64,000 bases of DNA from Sphingobacterium sp. UBA7855 (GTDB lineage Bacteria; Bacteroidota; Bacteroidia; Sphingobacteriales; Sphingobacteriaceae). The notes under the pieces were generated by a model. It did not search any database. It was not told the origin of the DNA and saw only the letters and a program-made list of their open reading frames with translations. Made by a program: the position numbers and the translations under genes. This document shows positions 46,075-55,638 of the stretch, one piece after another. Each line of letters opens with the position of its first letter. The stretch's first letter is position 1. The DNA lies in assembly GCA_002500745.1 (NCBI GenBank), contig DLST01000003.1, positions 154,351-218,350 of the forward strand, in the 5' to 3' direction.

Positions 46075-46704
46075 TTAGGTTTTAAAGTCCAGAATTGAAA
46101 TATGTTCATCACAAAACGCATATTCTTTTTTCTGATTTGAACAGACGACAAGAATTCTTGATTTTAATTTTGTTCGTTCGATTAAAGTTAAGTACCACTC
46201 TTCGCCGGAACTATCCAAATTACTTGTAGGTTCGTCCAACATGACCAACGAAGATGCGGAACAACACGCTAGCGCCAGTTTTACCCGTTGTCGCATACCT
46301 GATGAAAAAAAACGTATCTCTCTATCGAGCGCATGCTCTAATCCCAATAAGCTGATAACAGCTTCTTTATCAAAAGAAGGAAGATAGCTTTTAAATTTAA
46401 AATGGAAATCAATCAGCTCCATTAAAGTAAATTCCTCTATCAATTCAACGTATGGAGCTGCAAGGGAAAGTTGCTGATATACTTGATCCACATCTAAAAA
46501 TTCGTCTCCATAGTGATAGAACAATTCACCTTCAGAAGGTGTCAAACTACTTGAAAGCACTTTCAGAAAAGTAGATTTTCCCGAACCATTATGACCAAGG
46601 ATTGCATAACTCTTTCCGGACTCAAAGGTATAGTTTATATGCCTAAAAATCCATTCATTGTTATACCTCCTACCAATATCCTTTAATGTAATTTTCAAAT
46701 TCAC
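46075..46704 (-). CDS. ABC transporter ATP-binding protein (orphan, atypical H-loop)
   Basis: The 209-residue ATPase has Walker A GHNGSGKS at 37-44, a signature reading FFSSGMRQRVKLALA, and Walker B LVMLDEPTSNLD. At the place of the switch histidine the sequence is VVCSNQKK, so Asn190 occupies the H-loop position. The start codon is GTG; no close ATG is available. It follows lpxA by 17 bp and has no permease in the window. A lipid or polysaccharide export partner is suggested by context only. Confidence 0.87.
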   Translation of the reverse strand: MNLKITLKDIGRRYNNEWIFRHINYTFESGKSYAILGHNGSGKSTFLKVLSSSLTPSEGELFYHYGDEFLDVDQVYQQLSLAAPYVELIEEFTLMELIDFHFKFKSYLPSFDKEAVISLLGLEHALDREIRFFSSGMRQRVKLALACCSASSLVMLDEPTSNLDSSGEEWYLTLIERTKLKSRILVVCSNQKKEYAFCDEHISILDFKT

Positions 46705-46721
46705 AAGAATCGATAACGCGA

Positions 46722-47510
46722 TTACATCGCTCTATTATTGAATCCTTTCATAATACCTCGGCCGGAATTCCGAATAAAATCCAAAATTTCATCCCGAATT
46801 TCTGTTGCCTGATATTCAGCCTCTATAATTTCTATAGCCTTGGCTAAATTTCTATTTTGGACAAAAAGAATTCGATAAAGGTTCTGAATTTCGGCGATCT
46901 GATCTTCCGAAAATCCTCTTCTTCTTAATCCAACTGAATTAATCCCTGCATAAGAAATAGGTTCGCGCGCTGCTTTAACAAAGGGGGGAATATCCTTACG
47001 TACCAATGAACCACCGGTGACAAATGCATGCGAACCAATTTTGACAAATTGATGAACAGCTACCATTCCAGCCAGTACGACATAGTCACCCACGGTAATA
47101 TGTCCTGCAAGCGTACTATTATTTGAGAAAACACAATTATCTCCTACTTCACAATCATGCGCAACATGACTGTATGCTTGAATTAAACAATTTTTTCCAA
47201 TGACTGTTTTATATCTATCTTTGGTGCCTCTATTGATCGTTACGCACTCCCGTATGGTCGTATTATCACCAATTTCCACTGTCGTAATCTCACCATCAAA
47301 TTTTAAATCTTGCGGCTCTCCAGAAATTACTGCACCGGGATATATTTTACAATTTTTTCCTATTCGTGCTCCATCCATAATCGTCACATTTGAGCCTATC
47401 CAAGTGCCTTCACCAATGATGACGTCTTTATAAATGGTTACAAATGGTTCGATGACCACATTTTTAGCAATTTTTGCTTCAGGATGAATATAAGCTAATG
47501 GCTGTATCAT
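46722..47510 (-). CDS. lpxA: UDP-N-acetylglucosamine O-acyltransferase
   Basis: This 262-residue left-handed beta-helix enzyme performs the first step of lipid A synthesis. The hexapeptide repeats (HPEAKIAKNVVIEPF, IGEGTWIGSNVTIMDGARIG, IGKNCLIQAYSHVAHDCEVGDN with catalytic His) run over about 1-190, and the C-terminal helical domain has GINSVGLRRRGFS. It is 10 bp downstream of lpxC-fabZ in the lpxC-fabZ, lpxA, ABC ATPase transcript. Confidence 0.96.
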   Translation of the reverse strand: MIQPLAYIHPEAKIAKNVVIEPFVTIYKDVIIGEGTWIGSNVTIMDGARIGKNCKIYPGAVISGEPQDLKFDGEITTVEIGDNTTIRECVTINRGTKDRYKTVIGKNCLIQAYSHVAHDCEVGDNCVFSNNSTLAGHITVGDYVVLAGMVAVHQFVKIGSHAFVTGGSLVRKDIPPFVKAAREPISYAGINSVGLRRRGFSEDQIAEIQNLYRILFVQNRNLAKAIEIIEAEYQATEIRDEILDFIRNSGRGIMKGFNNRAM

Positions 47511-47520
47511 CTATACTACT

Positions 47521-48933
47521 TTAGTTGTTATTTACTCTTACGATCTGAGCCATAAGCTCGGCTTCACATACGATCTTCTCCCCTACCATGGCCACACCTT
47601 TCATTTTTGCGATACCTCTTCGAATCGGCTCCATCAAATCGCATCTAAAAATAACAGAATCTCCTGGAGTTACCTGCGCTTTAAAACGGGCATTTTCAAT
47701 TTTCAGAAATAAAGTTAGCCAATTTTCCGGATCAGGAACTGTTTTAAGAACCAAAATCCCACCTGTTTGCGCCATAGCCTCTACTTGCAATACACCTGGA
47801 AATAATGGCGCCCCGGGAAAATGTCCCATAAATAAATCTTCGTTCATGGTAACATTCTTCAAGCCTACGACATGTGTTTCGGTCAATTCAAGAATCTTAT
47901 CCACCATAAGCATAGGCTGACGATGCGGCAAAATCTTCATAATTTCTACCGTATCGTATAATGCTGGCATATTAGGATCGTAAACTTTAATTTTTTTACG
48001 TGTTTTATCTTTCTTAATCTGCTCCTTTATTTTTTTCGCAAAGGCAACATTGGCGGCATGCCCCGGCCGAGCAGCCATAATATGGCCCTTCAGCGGTCGC
48101 CCAACGAGTGCCAAATCTCCAACCATATCCAACAATTTATGTCGGGCAGGTTCATTTTGGTAGCGCAATTGATTATTGTTTAATATTCCTTCTTTGGCAA
48201 CTGCAACGGTTTCCTTATGAAAAAGATGAGCTAATTTCTGTAATTCTTCAGGCGAAGTCTCCTTATCCACAATAACAATCGCATTACTTAGGTCACCACC
48301 TTTAATAAGCCCATGATCCACCAACATCTCTAACTCATGCAAAAAGCAAAAGGTACGTGAAGATGAAATTTCGGATTTAAAATCGTCAATTGACGTAATC
48401 GCAGCATGCTGGCTTCCCAACACCGGCGAGTTAAAATCGATCATGCAGGTCATCCTATAGCCATCCATCGGCATACCCAATATCTCGACTTTTCGATCAG
48501 GCTCAGCATAATGGATATTATTGGAAATCTCATAATAATCTCTGTCAGCATCCTGCTCCTCAAAGCCTGCCTCTTCAAGCAGCTTTACAAAAATAGCTGA
48601 ACTTCCATCTAAGATAGGTATCTCGGGACCATCGATATCAATCAGGACGTTATCAATTTGTAAACCAATTAACGACGCCATCAAATGTTCAATTGTACTT
48701 ACACTTGCACCGTTCTGAGTAATTGTCGTCCCCCTCGAAGTGTCCGTCACGTTATCTGCATCAACCAAAATTTCTGGCTGCCCCTCCAAGTCTACACGCC
48801 TGAACTTAAACCAGTGATTTTCCGGAGCTGGTTTGATGGTCATCGACACAATTTTCCCTGTATGAAGACCTACCCCCGAAATCTCAACCTCGTTTTTGAT
48901 GGTTCGCTGTTTTACATTCATTTCTAATAACAT
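47521..48933 (-). CDS. lpxC/fabZ: Bifunctional UDP-3-O-acyl-GlcNAc deacetylase / 3-hydroxyacyl-ACP dehydratase (LpxC-FabZ fusion)
   Basis: The 470-residue fusion has an N-terminal LpxC domain (about 1-310) with GVGLHTG, STIEHLMASLIGLQIDN (catalytic Glu and zinc His) and HKLLDMVGDLALVG plus GHAANV. A C-terminal FabZ domain (about 325-470) has ILPHRQPMLMVDKI and GHFPGAPLFPGVLQVEAMAQ. It catalyses the committed step of lipid A and one step of fatty acid elongation. The fusion is a known Bacteroidota arrangement. The second ATG at 48921 is an alternative start. Confidence 0.96.
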   Translation of the reverse strand: MLLEMNVKQRTIKNEVEISGVGLHTGKIVSMTIKPAPENHWFKFRRVDLEGQPEILVDADNVTDTSRGTTITQNGASVSTIEHLMASLIGLQIDNVLIDIDGPEIPILDGSSAIFVKLLEEAGFEEQDADRDYYEISNNIHYAEPDRKVEILGMPMDGYRMTCMIDFNSPVLGSQHAAITSIDDFKSEISSSRTFCFLHELEMLVDHGLIKGGDLSNAIVIVDKETSPEELQKLAHLFHKETVAVAKEGILNNNQLRYQNEPARHKLLDMVGDLALVGRPLKGHIMAARPGHAANVAFAKKIKEQIKKDKTRKKIKVYDPNMPALYDTVEIMKILPHRQPMLMVDKILELTETHVVGLKNVTMNEDLFMGHFPGAPLFPGVLQVEAMAQTGGILVLKTVPDPENWLTLFLKIENARFKAQVTPGDSVIFRCDLMEPIRRGIAKMKGVAMVGEKIVCEAELMAQIVRVNNN

Positions 48934-49060
48934 ATTTTTAAATCAAAACTTCTTTTGACAAAACATTTGTTGATTATGCTATATCGGTCAATGATATAGT
49001 TATACGATAAACTACTGTTTCATCACAATTAAAGAACAGCTTATTTTCAATGAAAAATAA

Positions 49061-50101
49061 TTATTTTAATTTTTTTTCTACTAATTTTTCTAACTCCTGG
49101 ATCCGCTTTTCCAATTCAGGAAGGCGAGCAAAGATTACATTTGACCGCAATTGTGGCTGATAAGGCATCAATGGCGTACCGCCCCACTTCTTGCCCTCTT
49201 CTTTGATCGATCTATTCACTCCGGACTGGGCCTGAATTTGGGACCCCTTAGCAATAACGATATGCCCAACTACACCAACCTGACCGCCCAATACCACATG
49301 CTCTCCAATTTTTGAACTACCGGAAATACCCGTCTGCGCCGCAATAACAGTATTCTTTCCAATATCAACATTATGGGCAATCTGAATCAAATTATCCAAC
49401 TTCACGCCATGACGAACAATGGTAGCTCCCATGGTTGCTCTGTCAATTACGGTATTGGCACCAATCTCAACATTATCCTCTATCTGAACATAGCCAATCT
49501 GAGGAACTTTTTTATATGTCCCGTCTTCTTGTGGTGCAAATCCAAATCCATCTGATCCGATGACAACACCTGAATGTACTACCACATTTTTACCGATCTT
49601 ACAATCATGATAAATCTTCACTCCTGGATAGAGCGTTGTATTATCTCCAATAGTAACTTTATCTCCAATATAAACCTGTGGGTAAATTTTCACATGATCA
49701 CCGATCGATGCTCCTCTGCCTATATATACAAATGCACCGATATAGCCCCCTTGGCCGATTTCAGCCTCGTCATGTATAAAATGAGGTTCCTCTCGCCCAC
49801 TTTTGTCAAGGCGAAACTCATTATACATATTTAGGACAGTAGAAAAAGCAGCATAGGCGTTCTTAACCCGTATAATCGTTAATGCAGGCTTAGTCGAATG
49901 TGTCAATTGCAAATCTTCATTAACAATAACAATCGAGGCATCAGTAGTATATATAAAATGCTCGTATTTGGGATTTGACAAAAAAGAAAGATCACCTTTT
50001 TTACCCTCCTCAATTTTGGCAAGGTTACCTACCGCAACCTCTGGATTTCCTTCAATCCGTCCTTCTAATAATGTCGCTATTTGTTGCGCAGTAAATTGCA
50101 T
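49061..50101 (-). CDS. lpxD: UDP-3-O-(3-hydroxymyristoyl)glucosamine N-acyltransferase
   Basis: This 346-residue enzyme adds the N-linked acyl chain of lipid A. An N-terminal uridine-binding domain (about 1-100, LSFLSNPKYEHFIY) precedes a beta-helix of hexapeptide repeats (GAFVYIGRGASIGDHVKIYPQVYIG, GSDGFGFAPQEDGTYKKVPQIG, DNLIQIAHNVDIGKNTVIAAQ with catalytic His). A C-terminal coiled coil (LPELEKRIQELEKLVEK) closes it. A -7 element ends 4 nt before the ATG, so lpxD may start its own leaderless transcript. Confidence 0.96.
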   Translation of the reverse strand: MQFTAQQIATLLEGRIEGNPEVAVGNLAKIEEGKKGDLSFLSNPKYEHFIYTTDASIVIVNEDLQLTHSTKPALTIIRVKNAYAAFSTVLNMYNEFRLDKSGREEPHFIHDEAEIGQGGYIGAFVYIGRGASIGDHVKIYPQVYIGDKVTIGDNTTLYPGVKIYHDCKIGKNVVVHSGVVIGSDGFGFAPQEDGTYKKVPQIGYVQIEDNVEIGANTVIDRATMGATIVRHGVKLDNLIQIAHNVDIGKNTVIAAQTGISGSSKIGEHVVLGGQVGVVGHIVIAKGSQIQAQSGVNRSIKEEGKKWGGTPLMPYQPQLRSNVIFARLPELEKRIQELEKLVEKKLK

Positions 50102-50105
50102 GGTA

Positions 50106-50113
50106 CAAATCTA
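50106..50113 (-). promoter_or_regulatory. lpxD promoter -7 element (TAGATTTG)
   Basis: TAGATTTG on the minus strand ends 4 nt before the lpxD ATG at 50101, predicting transcription start at or beside the start codon. Confidence 0.6.
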
Positions 50114-50134
50114 TGTTTTTTTATTAAAAAATAA

Positions 50135-51385
50135 CTACTTGACAGAAGGAATTGCAACATATCCCACCTCTTTTGGATAACACAAAGCATATTTTGCGAC
50201 ATTTTTCGACAGCGCTTCTAAATTCCCCAGATCAGAAGCCTCCGTTATATCGACAAGTTCGCCCGATTTTAACAAAATTTTTATTTGATCCTGGGATGAA
50301 TTATACGCGCGATTCTGAATTTCCTGAGTAAATACATAATAATGCATATCCTCCATCGCCACGCCGATTTCGGCTTGTACTTTTGCTTTCACCAAATCAA
50401 TATATTCGCGCGAAAAAGGTTTGTTGCTCAATACAGAGCGATATAGATCACGCTTCATTACCCGTTGACACATTGTACTTAGAATATGGTCCTCATGACA
50501 CTCCCATGTTTTTATGGCAGACATAATGTCTGTATCATCCAAACGAGTAAACCAGTCTAAATGCAACGGGTTGTCCAAAAAATTACTTTTATTGATTTGT
50601 TGGCTTAAAAACCAATGAAAAGCTGGAGTAGAAAAGAGTTGATGGCCAGCAGCCGTCAAATATTTTGCCCGCTGCAGAATTTTAATCAGCAACTGTTCGG
50701 CACCAATAACGGTTTTGTGCAGATATACTTGCCAATACATCAGTCGCCGTGCTATAAGAAATTTCTCCACTGAATATAGCCCTTTATAATCCACAACAAT
50801 TTCATCCGCTACCACGTTGAGCATTTTTATGATACGGTCAAATGAAATCACTCCCTCAGATACTCCCGTAAAAAAGCTATCCCTATTGAGGTAGTCCATT
50901 CGATCAACATCCAACTGGCTCGACACCAATTGGTGAAGAAATTTGCGCTCGTATTTGTCATTAAAAATGGTAATTGCAAGGCTCAACCTTCCGTCTAAAT
51001 CCTTATTGATTCGATCCATTAACAACGAAGACAGCAACTCATGCGAAACGCCTTCAATTAAGCTATGTTCTAACGAGTGGGAAAAGGGGCCATGCCCAAT
51101 ATCATGGAGTAAAATAGCTGAAAGAGCGGCTTCCTCTTCCACGTCCGAAATGAATACACCCTTGCTTCTTAATGTTTCCAAAGCCATTGCCATCAAATGC
51201 ATGGATCCAATGGCGTGCTGAAAACGAGTGTGTAAAGCACCTGGATAGACGAGATGTGTCATACTCACCTGCTTGATATAGCGAAGTCGCTGAAAATAAG
51301 GATGCTGTACCAAATCAAAGACCAATCCTGTGGGGATCGAAACAAACCCGTATACCGGATCATTTATAATTTTATTTTTGTTCAA
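50135..51385 (-). CDS. HD-domain phosphohydrolase (dNTPase-like)
   Basis: This 416-residue soluble protein has the HD motif pair HTRFQHAIGSMHLMA and AILLHDIGHGPFSHSLEH with metal-binding His/Asp near residues 50-110, and LDVDRMDYLNRDS further on. Such Bacteroidota proteins resemble dGTPases and SAMHD1-like enzymes; the substrate is not known. The first codon is TTG at 51385, since no ATG precedes the conserved KIINDPVYGFVSIP. It is 33 bp upstream of lpxD and may be co-transcribed in part. Confidence 0.88.
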   Translation of the reverse strand: MNKNKIINDPVYGFVSIPTGLVFDLVQHPYFQRLRYIKQVSMTHLVYPGALHTRFQHAIGSMHLMAMALETLRSKGVFISDVEEEAALSAILLHDIGHGPFSHSLEHSLIEGVSHELLSSLLMDRINKDLDGRLSLAITIFNDKYERKFLHQLVSSQLDVDRMDYLNRDSFFTGVSEGVISFDRIIKMLNVVADEIVVDYKGLYSVEKFLIARRLMYWQVYLHKTVIGAEQLLIKILQRAKYLTAAGHQLFSTPAFHWFLSQQINKSNFLDNPLHLDWFTRLDDTDIMSAIKTWECHEDHILSTMCQRVMKRDLYRSVLSNKPFSREYIDLVKAKVQAEIGVAMEDMHYYVFTQEIQNRAYNSSQDQIKILLKSGELVDITEASDLGNLEALSKNVAKYALCYPKEVGYVAIPSVK

Positions 51386-51652
51386 GGTGGCGACAAATTA
51401 AGGCAATCATCAACACTATAAATTATGAAACCTGGCTCTTAAATCCTGAACGCTGGGTTAACATCAGTATAAACTTAAAACAAAGATAGTTAGTTCATCG
51501 TTAAGAAATGTTAAAAATAAAATCTAAAGCACGATATTTGCTTAAGTTAGCATGAGATCAAAAATCCGTTAAATAGGTAAGAGTTGTTCTTTTACACTAT
51601 TCTATTCATAGAAACACGGTCCTCCTCTAGTAATTAAACACATATATAGCAG

Positions 51653-53206
51653 ATGCAAAAAACACATATTCTCTGGGCTGATGATGAAATTGACTTTCTA
51701 AAACCACATATCCTATTTTTAGAAAGCAAAGGATATAAAGTTGACACCGTCAATAATGGAAATGATGCAGTTGAAGCCTTTAAAAATGGTTTTTTCCATC
51801 TCGTTTTTTTAGACGAGAATATGCCCGGTCTGACCGGACTTGAAACACTCGGTATACTAAAGTCTATCAATCCTTCTGTACCTATTGTGCTGGTCACTAA
51901 AAATGAAGAAGAACATGTCATGGAAGATGCGATAGGTTCTAAAATTGATGATTACCTGATCAAGCCGGTCAATCCCAAACAGATCTTGATGACCATAAAG
52001 AAATTGACTGAAAACAAGCGCCTCGTCAATGAAAAAACATCTATGGCCTACCAGCAGGACTTCCGTAATTTGGGGATGACTCTCAACGAAAACCTAGATT
52101 ACGACCAATGGTCGGAAGTATACAAAAAGCTTGTGTACTGGGAGTTGTCTCTAGAGAAACTTGAAGATAATAATATGCATGAAATTCTAACCATGCAAAA
52201 ATCTGAAGCAAACATGCAGTTCTCAAAATTCATAGAGAATAACTATATCCATTGGATTAATCGTCCCGAAAACGGCCCAATCCTCTCACATCAGTTGTTT
52301 AAGAAAAAAGTATTCCCTACGCTGGAAGATGATGTTCCTACATTTTTCTTCTTAATAGACAACTTGCGGTTTGACCAATGGAAAATTATCAATGAAGTCA
52401 TCACCGACTATTTTAGACTGGAGGAGGAAATAAACTATTTCAGTATTTTACCAACAGCAACACAATATGCTAGAAATGCTATTTTTAGTGGACTAACCCC
52501 GTTAGAAATGGAAAAACGTTTTCCGAAATTGTGGCAAAACGACGAAGACGAAGGCGGTAAAAATCTATACGAGGATAAATTTTTGGAGGATCAGATTAAG
52601 CGCCTTTATCGAAAGCCCATAAAACACTCTTACACAAAAATTCTGACATTGGAACAAGGAAAAGACGTTGTAGACAATCTCGGAAATTTAATGCACAATC
52701 AGCTTAATGCATTGGTGTATAATTTTGTGGATATGTTATCTCATGCACGTACAGATAGCTCTATGATTCGCGAATTAGCAAACGACGAGGCCGCATACCG
52801 TTCACTCACCTTGTCTTGGTTCGAGCATTCCCCCTTATTAGAGGCGATCAAATGGCTCTCCCAAAAAAAGGTTCGCGTGATTATCACCACTGACCATGGG
52901 ACAATCCGTGTGAAAAAGCCAAGTAAAATTGTGGGGGATCGAAATACAAATACAAATTTAAGATATAAACAGGGCAAAAATCTGAATTATATCGACAAAG
53001 ACGTCTTCGCTATCAAAAACCCACATGAAGCACAATTGCCCAAACTTCACGTGAGCTCAACCTACGTATTTGCCAAGGAGGACACCTATTTTGTCTACCC
53101 GAACAACTACAACCAATTTGTCAATTACTTTAATGGAACGTTTCAACATGGCGGGATCTCTTTGGAAGAAATGATTATCCCCTTTGCGACATACTTACCG
53201 AAATAG
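51653..53206 (+). CDS. porX: PorX-type response regulator with PglZ/alkaline-phosphatase domain (type IX secretion)
   Basis: The 517-residue protein starts with a receiver domain (about 1-125): acidic pocket ADDE, phosphoacceptor Asp54 in VFLDENMPG, and Lys in LIKPVNP. A helical linker leads to a PglZ/alkaline-phosphatase-like domain from about 215, with FFLIDNLRFDQW, SILPTATQYARNA and a metal-site TDHGTIRV. In Bacteroidota this pairing is PorX, which with the PorY kinase controls type IX secretion genes and has phosphodiesterase activity on oligonucleotides. tsaE follows after 12 bp. Confidence 0.93.
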   Translation: MQKTHILWADDEIDFLKPHILFLESKGYKVDTVNNGNDAVEAFKNGFFHLVFLDENMPGLTGLETLGILKSINPSVPIVLVTKNEEEHVMEDAIGSKIDDYLIKPVNPKQILMTIKKLTENKRLVNEKTSMAYQQDFRNLGMTLNENLDYDQWSEVYKKLVYWELSLEKLEDNNMHEILTMQKSEANMQFSKFIENNYIHWINRPENGPILSHQLFKKKVFPTLEDDVPTFFFLIDNLRFDQWKIINEVITDYFRLEEEINYFSILPTATQYARNAIFSGLTPLEMEKRFPKLWQNDEDEGGKNLYEDKFLEDQIKRLYRKPIKHSYTKILTLEQGKDVVDNLGNLMHNQLNALVYNFVDMLSHARTDSSMIRELANDEAAYRSLTLSWFEHSPLLEAIKWLSQKKVRVIITTDHGTIRVKKPSKIVGDRNTNTNLRYKQGKNLNYIDKDVFAIKNPHEAQLPKLHVSSTYVFAKEDTYFVYPNNYNQFVNYFNGTFQHGGISLEEMIIPFATYLPK

Positions 53207-53214
53207 TAATTTTG
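53207..53214 (+). promoter_or_regulatory. tsaE promoter -7 element (TAATTTTG) overlapping the porX end
   Basis: TAATTTTG begins directly after the porX TAG and ends 4 nt before the tsaE ATG at 53219. It predicts an additional leaderless transcript of tsaE besides read-through from porX. Confidence 0.55.
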
Positions 53215-53218
53215 CAGC

Positions 53219-53629
53219 ATGGAAATTATTGTAAATTCGATAGCAGATTTATCGCAAGCAGCTGAAACACTTTTAACCAGTTTTCCGGAGGATCGCATTT
53301 TTTTGCTATATGGTCCAATGGGGGCAGGGAAAACAACTTTTGTAAAACACCTCTGCGAACAATTAAATGTCCAAGACAGCACATCGAGCCCGACATTCTC
53401 CATCGTCAATGAATACGAATCTGCTATTGGCCCCGTATATCATTTCGATTTTTACCGTATCAAAGACGAACAGGAGGCATTTGATTTTGGCTACGAGGAA
53501 TACTTTTATTCAGGAGCATACTGCTTTGTGGAGTGGCCAGAAAAAATCCCCAATTTACTTCCTGAAGAAGCAAAGGAAATACACATCAGCATCATAGATG
53601 CAACAACACGTCAAATCTCTATTCATTAA
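53219..53629 (+). CDS. tsaE: tRNA threonylcarbamoyladenosine biosynthesis ATPase TsaE
   Basis: This 136-residue P-loop ATPase has Walker A GPMGAGKT at 32-39, followed by TSSPTFSIVNEYES, YHFDFYRIKD and CFVEWPEKI, all TsaE hallmarks. It cycles the TsaB-TsaD complex that makes t6A37 on ANN-decoding tRNAs. The TsaC/Sua5 partner is encoded in this window at 63257. It follows porX by 12 bp and precedes an ABC ATPase gene by 21 bp. Confidence 0.95.
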   Translation: MEIIVNSIADLSQAAETLLTSFPEDRIFLLYGPMGAGKTTFVKHLCEQLNVQDSTSSPTFSIVNEYESAIGPVYHFDFYRIKDEQEAFDFGYEEYFYSGAYCFVEWPEKIPNLLPEEAKEIHISIIDATTRQISIH

Positions 53630-53650
53630 CTTACTTTTTTGACCCCCAAT

Positions 53651-54697
53651 ATGGCTCAATCATCCTCTTGTCAATATATTCCATCTGATATTCATGTGCC
53701 TGGTTTATCTGCTATACACGCCGAAAATCTTAGCTTTTCCTTTCATGAGAACAGCATGCAATTTGCTGTCGAAAACAGTTCCTTCGACATTGAAGAAGGA
53801 AAAATAACCGCGATTATCGGTGAGTCCGGAAGTGGGAAAAGTACCTTGTTGAGGCTTATATACGGATTATTGGAACCCACAGAAGGTGTGGTGCGCTATA
53901 AAGGCTGGCAGGTACCTACACGCAAAGATAAGTTAATTCCCGGTCACGATGCGATGAAATTAGTCTCGCAGGGTTTTGACGATTTAAATACATATGCCAA
54001 CGTGTGGGACAATGTTGCATCGCAATTGCCAAATACAAATATCAAACGTAAACAAGATAAAACTGCGGAAATACTGCAACGTCTTCGCATAGACCACCTT
54101 GGGCGAAAAAGAGTAGCAGATATCAGTGGCGGAGAAAAGCAGCGCGTTGCAATCTGCCGTGCGCTCATCAATGAGCCCGAAGTTTTACTTATGGATGAAC
54201 CCTTTAATCAGGTTGACGCCTCTTTTCGCGACACGCTCCAACAAGACATAAAAGATATCGTTAAAGAAACCGGGTTAACAGTTATACTCGTTTCTCACGA
54301 TCCGACTGAAGTACTTGCTTTAGCTGATAATCTTATCGTGATGAAAGAAGGTAAAATTCTAGATCAAAATAACCCACATCAACTCTATGACAATCCTTCG
54401 CACCCTTATACCGCCCAATTGTTGGCAAAAAGTAATATCTTGAACGTCCAGCAAGCTCAAAGCTTAGGGATAACAACCGAAAAACCTATAGCAATCCATC
54501 AGGAATGGATTTCAATAAGTTCTTCACAAGAGTCCACTTTTTTTGTCAAGGATGTGCGATTCCGAGGATTTTATTATGAAATTGTTGTCAGCAATAATGT
54601 AATCAACTTACATACCATTACAACTTCTCAAATCATTCCGTCAAAACAACAAACAGTTGATCTGACAATATCCCATTGGATTTCTTTTGACCATTAA
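53651..54697 (+). CDS. ABC transporter ATP-binding protein (PotA/CysA-like with C-terminal extension)
   Basis: This 348-residue ATPase has Walker A GESGSGKS, Q-loop VSQGFDDL, signature ISGGEKQRVAICRA, Walker B VLLMDEPFNQVD and H-loop LVSHDPTEV. Residues from about 235 form a C-terminal TOBE-like beta domain. The ATG at 53651 was preferred to a TTG upstream. It lies 21 bp after tsaE. No permease or binding protein lies adjacent, so the transported substrate is unknown. Confidence 0.87.
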   Translation: MAQSSSCQYIPSDIHVPGLSAIHAENLSFSFHENSMQFAVENSSFDIEEGKITAIIGESGSGKSTLLRLIYGLLEPTEGVVRYKGWQVPTRKDKLIPGHDAMKLVSQGFDDLNTYANVWDNVASQLPNTNIKRKQDKTAEILQRLRIDHLGRKRVADISGGEKQRVAICRALINEPEVLLMDEPFNQVDASFRDTLQQDIKDIVKETGLTVILVSHDPTEVLALADNLIVMKEGKILDQNNPHQLYDNPSHPYTAQLLAKSNILNVQQAQSLGITTEKPIAIHQEWISISSSQESTFFVKDVRFRGFYYEIVVSNNVINLHTITTSQIIPSKQQTVDLTISHWISFDH

Positions 54698-54706
54698 TTT
54701 GATATC

Positions 54707-55558
54707 CTAATCCAGTGTAGCTAGCCAGGACAAAAATGCGTCAAACCATAATTTATCCGAAGTTTTATTAATTAATCCAAATCCATGTCCCCCCTGCTCA
54801 AAGACATAAAGCTTGTTGGGCACTTTTGCTTTGTCCAAAGCAGCAATCATCCGATAACTGTTTTCTATCGGTACAGCCATATCGTCTTTGGCATGTACAA
54901 AGAAAACCGGGCAAACTTCCGGAGAGACCTGTAATTCAGAAGAAAATGATCTGACCAAATCTTCCGAAGGGTTTTCTCCGATCAGATTAATCCTTGACCC
55001 TCTGTGCGTGATATCATTATTCATGGAGATGACCGGATAAATTAATCCAGCAAAATCAGCTCTTAGGGATACATGTGTAGAATTTGCTATATAGTCCTTC
55101 TTGAATTGGGTAATTAAAGTAGAGGCCAAATGCCCGCCAGCAGAAAAGCCAATAACGCCAACCTTGCGAAGTTCAGGGTGCAACGTTCTAATCAGTTGAA
55201 CCGCCCGCTGAGCATCTTGAAGAGGTCCTATTGATTTGTTACGCATAATATTTGGCGAAGGTAAACGGTATTGTAAAACAAAAGCCGAATAACCATTTTT
55301 TACGAGTTCTTTAGCGACAGCATGTCCTTCATGATCCATAGCAATATGCGAATACCCACCTCCCGGGATTACCAGTACAGCGATATTTTTAGCGCTACTT
55401 TTATCTGCCGGATAAGCAAACAACCTGGGAACATTTTTTTCTAAATTCACTTGCGCTTTATCCGTCGAATTTGGAATGGAATCTACATAAAGATTGATTA
55501 CTTCCTGCGCCTTAGCGAGTGAAATCAACGAACATAAAATCATAAAAATTCTTTTCAT
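54707..55558 (-). CDS. Secreted alpha/beta hydrolase (esterase, acetylxylan-esterase-like)
   Basis: The 283-residue protein has a signal peptide (MILCSLISLAKAQ). The hydrolase fold shows the oxyanion region VIPGGGYSHIA, the nucleophile Ser in GFSAGGHLAS, the Asp in FVHAKDDMAVP and His in GGHGFGL. It resembles Bacteroidota carbohydrate esterases that remove acetyl or feruloyl groups from polysaccharides, but the exact substrate is unknown. It converges with the ABC ATPase gene after 9 bp. Confidence 0.88.
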   Translation of the reverse strand: MKRIFMILCSLISLAKAQEVINLYVDSIPNSTDKAQVNLEKNVPRLFAYPADKSSAKNIAVLVIPGGGYSHIAMDHEGHAVAKELVKNGYSAFVLQYRLPSPNIMRNKSIGPLQDAQRAVQLIRTLHPELRKVGVIGFSAGGHLASTLITQFKKDYIANSTHVSLRADFAGLIYPVISMNNDITHRGSRINLIGENPSEDLVRSFSSELQVSPEVCPVFFVHAKDDMAVPIENSYRMIAALDKAKVPNKLYVFEQGGHGFGLINKTSDKLWFDAFLSWLATLD

Positions 55559-55638
55559 TAAATATAGTATTTTAAAAGAGAGTTCCAGACCACATCGACT
55601 CGAAAAGATGTAGCAAATATGAACTGTATACCCCTGGT

